From contig NZ_AUYB01000098.1 of NCBI RefSeq assembly GCF_001625655.1, positions 62,001 to 126,000 of the forward strand: DNA of 64,000 nucleotides. Direction: 5' to 3'. The position numbers were made by a program, and so were the translations under genes. This document shows positions 60,178-64,000 of this stretch, piece after piece (position 1 is the first letter of the stretch; every line of letters starts with the position of its first letter). The stretch comes from Pseudoalteromonas luteoviolacea DSM 6061 (GTDB lineage: Bacteria; Pseudomonadota; Gammaproteobacteria; Enterobacterales; Alteromonadaceae). Below the pieces are notes generated by a model. It was not told the origin of the DNA, searched no databases, and was given only the letters and a program-made list of their open reading frames with translations.

Positions 60178-62664
60178 ATGAAAAAATCCCTTTTGAGCAT
60201 TGCTGTTGCAGGCTTACTGCTGACAGGCTGTCAAACAACAAGTCAAACTTCAGATACAGAGGTTGCTACCTCAATTGCGCCAGTGGTAGCGCCAGTTGTA
60301 CAAACCCCATTAGACTTTGGTAGTGAAAACATAACACTTGAGCAGGCAATGGCCGATCCAGATTGGATAAGCCGTACTCCCGAAAATGCATTTTGGGGTG
60401 CAGATAGCAGTACAATTTATTTCGACCAAAAGCAAAAAGGAAATCAGCTAAGAGATAAGTTTGCCATCGATAGCGCTAAAGGTATTAAACAAGTTACACT
60501 AAGTAACCTACACGAAGTTGGTAATGGCAATGCGATTTACTCAACTAACGGTCGCTTCCAAGCTTATACTTTCAAAGGTAATATCTTTGTAAAAGATCTT
60601 CGCACTAATAAAATTAAGCAATTAACAAAGACTTCTGCGCAAGAACGTATTGTACAGTTTATGTTGTCTGGCGAATTGGCTTATCGCGTAGACAATACAT
60701 TCTTTTCTGTAAATGTTGAGACTGGTTTATCAACTGAGTTAGTTAAGATTCATAACGGCAATAAACCAAAAGGGACTCAAGAGCCTGATACGTATATTGC
60801 TAAAGAACAGCACAAACTTATCGATTACGTTGCTCTGACACACAAAAATGCATTAGACGCTGAAGCGCGCAAAGCCGATATAGAAAAACAGAATCAGTCG
60901 ATTGCAAACAAGCACATATATATTGGTGAAGGTAATAACCTTGTAGAGGCAAGTCTATCTCCTAAAGGGGACAAGTTGATTGTCGTTGTTAGTGAGCATA
61001 ACGTTTATTCACAAGCGACAGAAAAAGACATGATGCCTAACTACATTGGTCAAGATGGCAACATCGACCCAGTTCCAGCTCGTAGCCGTGTAGCAGACAA
61101 CAAGCCTGTGGAAGTTGAAGTTATCTATGTCGATTTGGCAACCGACAAACAAAAATCAGTTGGCTTTGAAACGTTACCTGGCTTTGACGAAGATGTTCTT
61201 GCTTCTGTTAGAAAAGAAAACGCTGAAGCAATAGGTGAGAGCTATAAATCTGAAAAATCACCTCGTGCGATTAAACTTATGCGTGACTGGTACTGGTCTC
61301 AATCTCCAATTCAATGGAATAGTGAAGGTGACCAAGTTGCTTTGATGTTTAAAGCATGGGATAACAAAGACCGTTGGCTTACTACAATGGATTTTGAAAA
61401 AGGTGAATTAACTCCGCAACACAGGCTGCATGACAGTGCATGGGTTAACTATGCATACAATGACTTTGGCTGGCTGAATGGTGAAGATTCACTTTACTTC
61501 TTGTCAGAAGAAAGTGGCTATAGCCACTTATATGTAAAGCCAGTTAACGGCAAGGCGACACAACTAACGTCAGGTAAGTTTGTTGTATCAGATCCAAAGC
61601 TTACAAAAGATAACAACAAGTTTTTCTTTAAAGCGAACGTCGATCACCCTGGTATTTACGAAGTTTACTCTGTCGATGTAGCAACCAAGAAAAAAGAAGC
61701 GATTACCGATTTAAACGGTATGACTGATTTCACGCTAAGCCCAGATGAATCTAAGCTATTACTTAGGCATTCAACCATCATGATGCCAACTGAGCTTTAT
61801 GTTGCTGATGCGAAGCCAGACACTCAACCTAAGCGTTTAACGAACACAGTTTCAGATAACTTCCTTAATAAAAAGCTCATTGCTCCGAAGATTGTAGCAG
61901 TACCATCTAGCCATACGGACGAGCCAATCTACGCAAAAGTATACTACCCAGCAGACTATAAGCCTGGTGAAACAGGCAAAAAGCGTAAGGCAGTTATTTT
62001 TAACCATGGTGCAGGCTATTTACAGAACTCTCATATGGGTTGGTCTGTCTACTTCCGCGAGTTTATGTTCCATTCTCTTCTAGCAAGTGAAGGATACGTC
62101 GTAATGGATATGGATTACCGCGCGTCTAAAGGCTATGGTCGTGATTGGAGAACAGCAATTTATCGCCAGATGGGTACGCCTGAGATTCAAGACTTGGCAG
62201 ATGGCGTAAAGTGGATGGCGCAAAATGTCAACGTCGATGAAGGTTCTGTTGGTACTTACGGCGGCTCATACGGTGGCTTCATGACATTTATGGCGCTTTT
62301 CACTCAGCCTGAATTGTTCCAAGCTGGTGCGGCGCTTAGACCGGTTACGGATTGGGCTTATTACAATGACCCATATACTTCAAACATCCTTAACCGCCCA
62401 CAAGATGATCCAATTGCATACAAGCGTAGTTCTCCTATTTATTTCGCGGAAGGCCTTAATAAGCCAATGCTTATTAACGCACCAATGATAGATGACAACG
62501 TGTTTTTCCAAGACGTTGTACGTTTAGTGCAGCGTTTAATAGAGTTAGAGAAAGAAAACTATGAAACGGCAATCTACCCAGTAGAACCTCATGGATTCGT
62601 TCAACCTTCAAGTTGGTTAGACGAATACCGCCGTATCTATAAGCTGTTCAAAGAGAACCTATAA
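60178..62664 (+). CDS. S9 (prolyl oligopeptidase/DPP-like) peptidase lipoprotein
   Basis: An 828-residue lipoprotein (LLTGC, Cys18). The first ~570 residues form a WD/propeller-like domain (TNGRFQAYTFKGNIFVKDLRTNKIKQLT, PIQWNSEGDQVALMFKAWD). The C-terminal alpha/beta-hydrolase has VIFNHGAGYLQN, the nucleophile Ser697 in YGGSYGGF, Asp772 in MIDDNVFFQD and His805 in EPHGF, a full S9 triad. Likely a periplasmic peptidase taking short or proline-containing peptides. RBS AAGAAGAG; own terminator. It is long for S9 because of the extended insert at 170-270. Confidence 0.93.
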   Translation: MKKSLLSIAVAGLLLTGCQTTSQTSDTEVATSIAPVVAPVVQTPLDFGSENITLEQAMADPDWISRTPENAFWGADSSTIYFDQKQKGNQLRDKFAIDSAKGIKQVTLSNLHEVGNGNAIYSTNGRFQAYTFKGNIFVKDLRTNKIKQLTKTSAQERIVQFMLSGELAYRVDNTFFSVNVETGLSTELVKIHNGNKPKGTQEPDTYIAKEQHKLIDYVALTHKNALDAEARKADIEKQNQSIANKHIYIGEGNNLVEASLSPKGDKLIVVVSEHNVYSQATEKDMMPNYIGQDGNIDPVPARSRVADNKPVEVEVIYVDLATDKQKSVGFETLPGFDEDVLASVRKENAEAIGESYKSEKSPRAIKLMRDWYWSQSPIQWNSEGDQVALMFKAWDNKDRWLTTMDFEKGELTPQHRLHDSAWVNYAYNDFGWLNGEDSLYFLSEESGYSHLYVKPVNGKATQLTSGKFVVSDPKLTKDNNKFFFKANVDHPGIYEVYSVDVATKKKEAITDLNGMTDFTLSPDESKLLLRHSTIMMPTELYVADAKPDTQPKRLTNTVSDNFLNKKLIAPKIVAVPSSHTDEPIYAKVYYPADYKPGETGKKRKAVIFNHGAGYLQNSHMGWSVYFREFMFHSLLASEGYVVMDMDYRASKGYGRDWRTAIYRQMGTPEIQDLADGVKWMAQNVNVDEGSVGTYGGSYGGFMTFMALFTQPELFQAGAALRPVTDWAYYNDPYTSNILNRPQDDPIAYKRSSPIYFAEGLNKPMLINAPMIDDNVFFQDVVRLVQRLIELEKENYETAIYPVEPHGFVQPSSWLDEYRRIYKLFKENL

Positions 62665-62668
62665 AACT

Positions 62669-62695
62669 AAAAAGCCAGCTTTAAGCTGGCTTTTT
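62669..62695 (+). terminator. Intrinsic terminator
   Basis: AAAAAGCCAGC (62669-62679) and GCTGGCTTTTT (62685-62695), 5-nt loop, just after the S9 peptidase stop; the A/T flanks let it also serve the convergent oxidoreductase gene. Confidence 0.9.
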
Positions 62696-62728
62696 ACATT
62701 CTTCCAAAGTCAGTCGCGGTAACGGAGC

Positions 62729-63712
62729 TTAGTTTTTCATTGTCATCGTGATTTTTCCAACTGCCCGACCTGAGTGATAATGTTCATGAGCTTTGGCAAC
62801 TTCCCAAATAGAAAAGTCACTCGGATCAACTAGTGGCTTAATTTTTCCTGCATCCACAAGATTGGCGATATTTGATAATATTTGCCCGTGGTAAGCACGG
62901 TTGATACCGTGAACCAGCGGAATAAGCATTAAAACACTGTGAAAACTCAAACTTTTTAGTGCTACTTGCAAGGTGTCTTCGACGGGTAGAATCGTTGCAA
63001 CATCACCGTTAAAGCGCGCTGCTTCAAAGCTTCGCTGAATATTTTCTCCAGCGACCGTATCAAATACAGCATCAAAGCCAACACCTTGAGTATACAATTT
63101 TACATAGTCAGCTACTGACTGCTCTTCAATATTAATGATATTGTCGGCATTGAGCGTGTTAGCTACTTCTAGATTGCGAGGTGTCACAGTTGCCGAAACA
63201 ACTGCACCAAATACTTTTGCTAGTTGTACAGCAATATGGCCAACACCACCAGTTGCGCCATGAATTAGAATATTGTCCTGCGGTCCAACTTTTAGTTTGT
63301 CGTGTAAGGCTTCCCAAGCGGTAATAGAAACAAGCGGGAGTGCTGCGGCTTGTTTCATCGACAGCGTTTTAGGTTTAAGGGCCATCAAGCTTGCGTCTAC
63401 CAACATATATTGTGCTAGTGCGCCATTAATTCCAGCAATACCACCTGCACAGCCATATACTTCATCACCGATTTTAAAGCTTTTCACGTTTTCACCTACA
63501 TCGGCGACAATACCAGCTACATCACCGTGTAATATTTCAGGTAAGTTTTCAGACCAAGGTGTTTGTGTAGCGCGTAGCATCGTATCTAAAGGGTTGACAC
63601 TCGTGGCTTTTACTTCAATCAAAATATGATTGGGTTTAACCTTTGGGGTCTCGCGCTCTTGTAAATTAAAGACGTTGCTATCACCTAGCTCTGTAATTAC
63701 CATCGCTTTCAT
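62729..63712 (-). CDS. Zinc-independent medium-chain reductase, quinone oxidoreductase-like
   Basis: A 327-residue MDR-superfamily enzyme: MKAMVITELGDSNVFNLQE, SVNPLDTMLRA, HGDVAGIVADVGENVKSFKIGDEVYG, and the NADPH-binding IHGATGGVGHIAVQLAK. The zinc-ligand cysteines are absent, so it reduces quinones or enones with NADPH. A LysR gene is divergent from it at 63853, probably its regulator. Confidence 0.92.
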   Translation of the reverse strand: MKAMVITELGDSNVFNLQERETPKVKPNHILIEVKATSVNPLDTMLRATQTPWSENLPEILHGDVAGIVADVGENVKSFKIGDEVYGCAGGIAGINGALAQYMLVDASLMALKPKTLSMKQAAALPLVSITAWEALHDKLKVGPQDNILIHGATGGVGHIAVQLAKVFGAVVSATVTPRNLEVANTLNADNIINIEEQSVADYVKLYTQGVGFDAVFDTVAGENIQRSFEAARFNGDVATILPVEDTLQVALKSLSFHSVLMLIPLVHGINRAYHGQILSNIANLVDAGKIKPLVDPSDFSIWEVAKAHEHYHSGRAVGKITMTMKN

Positions 63713-63852
63713 TTTGTATCCTCTTCACTAATTTGAAAGTAAGTGTATTGATTGCCACGCTCTCAATCCATGCGCTAAAGCGCAAATAACTTTTGTCTTA
63801 AAAGCAAAGTAGCATTAGGCTATTACAGTTATCATTAATTAAAAGCAAAAGT

Positions 63853-64000
63853 ATGAGCACTATAAATAGGCTTATTTATTTTAACTATGTTGTAGAAAAG
63901 AAAAGCATTTCACTAGCTAGCAAGTATTTAGATGTGCAACCATCATCTATATCAAGGCAGCTGGATGCACTCGAGAACGAACTTGGAGTTCGACTTTTAA
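63853..64000 (+). CDS. LysR-family regulator, N-terminal part (cut by window end)
   Basis: ATG 63853 opens a frame that runs off the right edge. The 49 residues seen are the LysR helix-turn-helix: YFNYVVEKKSISLASKYLDVQPSSISRQLDALENELGVRLL. It is divergent from the oxidoreductase gene, with a 140-bp gap that should hold its operator. Confidence 0.85.
   Translation, partial: MSTINRLIYFNYVVEKKSISLASKYLDVQPSSISRQLDALENELGVRLL

Overview
The window reads as a chromosomal segment of a marine gammaproteobacterium of the Alteromonadales, most like Pseudoalteromonas. I infer this from three things: a TonB-dependent receptor next to secreted laminarinase and beta-glucosidase genes, a close relative of the chloride-dependent alpha-amylase of Pseudoalteromonas haloplanktis, and AT-rich DNA with many lipoproteins and GGDEF proteins. 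It is gene dense. I saw no rRNA, tRNA, CRISPR array or transposase.

Layout. 1-9.6 kb: a beta-glucan (laminarin-type) locus on the + strand, made of a 5'-truncated GH16 enzyme with four tandem binding modules, a TonB-dependent receptor, an FucP/GluP-like sugar permease and a GH3 lipoprotein. 9.7-11.7 kb: a small membrane protein, then decayed genes including a TauE/SafE permease. 11.7-13.7 kb: a secreted alpha-amylase. 14-16.7 kb: a MerB-like gene, a DUF523 gene, a decayed second MerB-like copy and two small hypothetical genes. 16.8-18.8 kb: a truncated tautomerase gene, an attC-like site and a caspase-type peptidase gene whose 3' end is a run of 12 G. One extra G would fuse it in frame to the next gene. 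19.3-36.9 kb: ordinary metabolic, transport and regulatory genes, among them an FG-GAP protein, HxlR/YciI, an Na+/H+ antiporter, a D-cysteine desulfhydrase-like enzyme, peptide deformylase, two LysE exporters, an Amt-GGDEF fusion, an MBL-fold lipoprotein gene broken by a stop codon, and a peroxiredoxin.

37-46 kb: asparagine synthetase B, then a tight operon for pyroglutamate release and use (pxpB-pxpC-DUF969-DUF979-pcp, with no pxpA), an exported M17 aminopeptidase, and a MsrA-thioredoxin-like-MsrB fusion. 47.2-51.9 kb: a five-gene overlapping operon (RdgB/HAM1-like, cupin, SDR, free-standing condensation-domain protein, cytochrome P450) that looks like a small uncharacterised biosynthetic cluster. 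52-54.3 kb: a probable iron-regulated PepSY operon. 54.3-64 kb: a 7TM-DISM diguanylate cyclase, a TetR regulator with twin palindromic operators, purEK, a YeiH-family protein, an S9 peptidase, an oxidoreductase and the start of a LysR gene cut by the window end.

The points most worth following are the P450/condensation-domain operon, the caspase gene with the poly-G switch-like junction beside an attC-like site, the Amt-GGDEF receptor, and the two MerB-like sequences (one intact but lacking the catalytic Asp, one decayed). All assignments are from reading the sequence and remembered family motifs; no database search was run.
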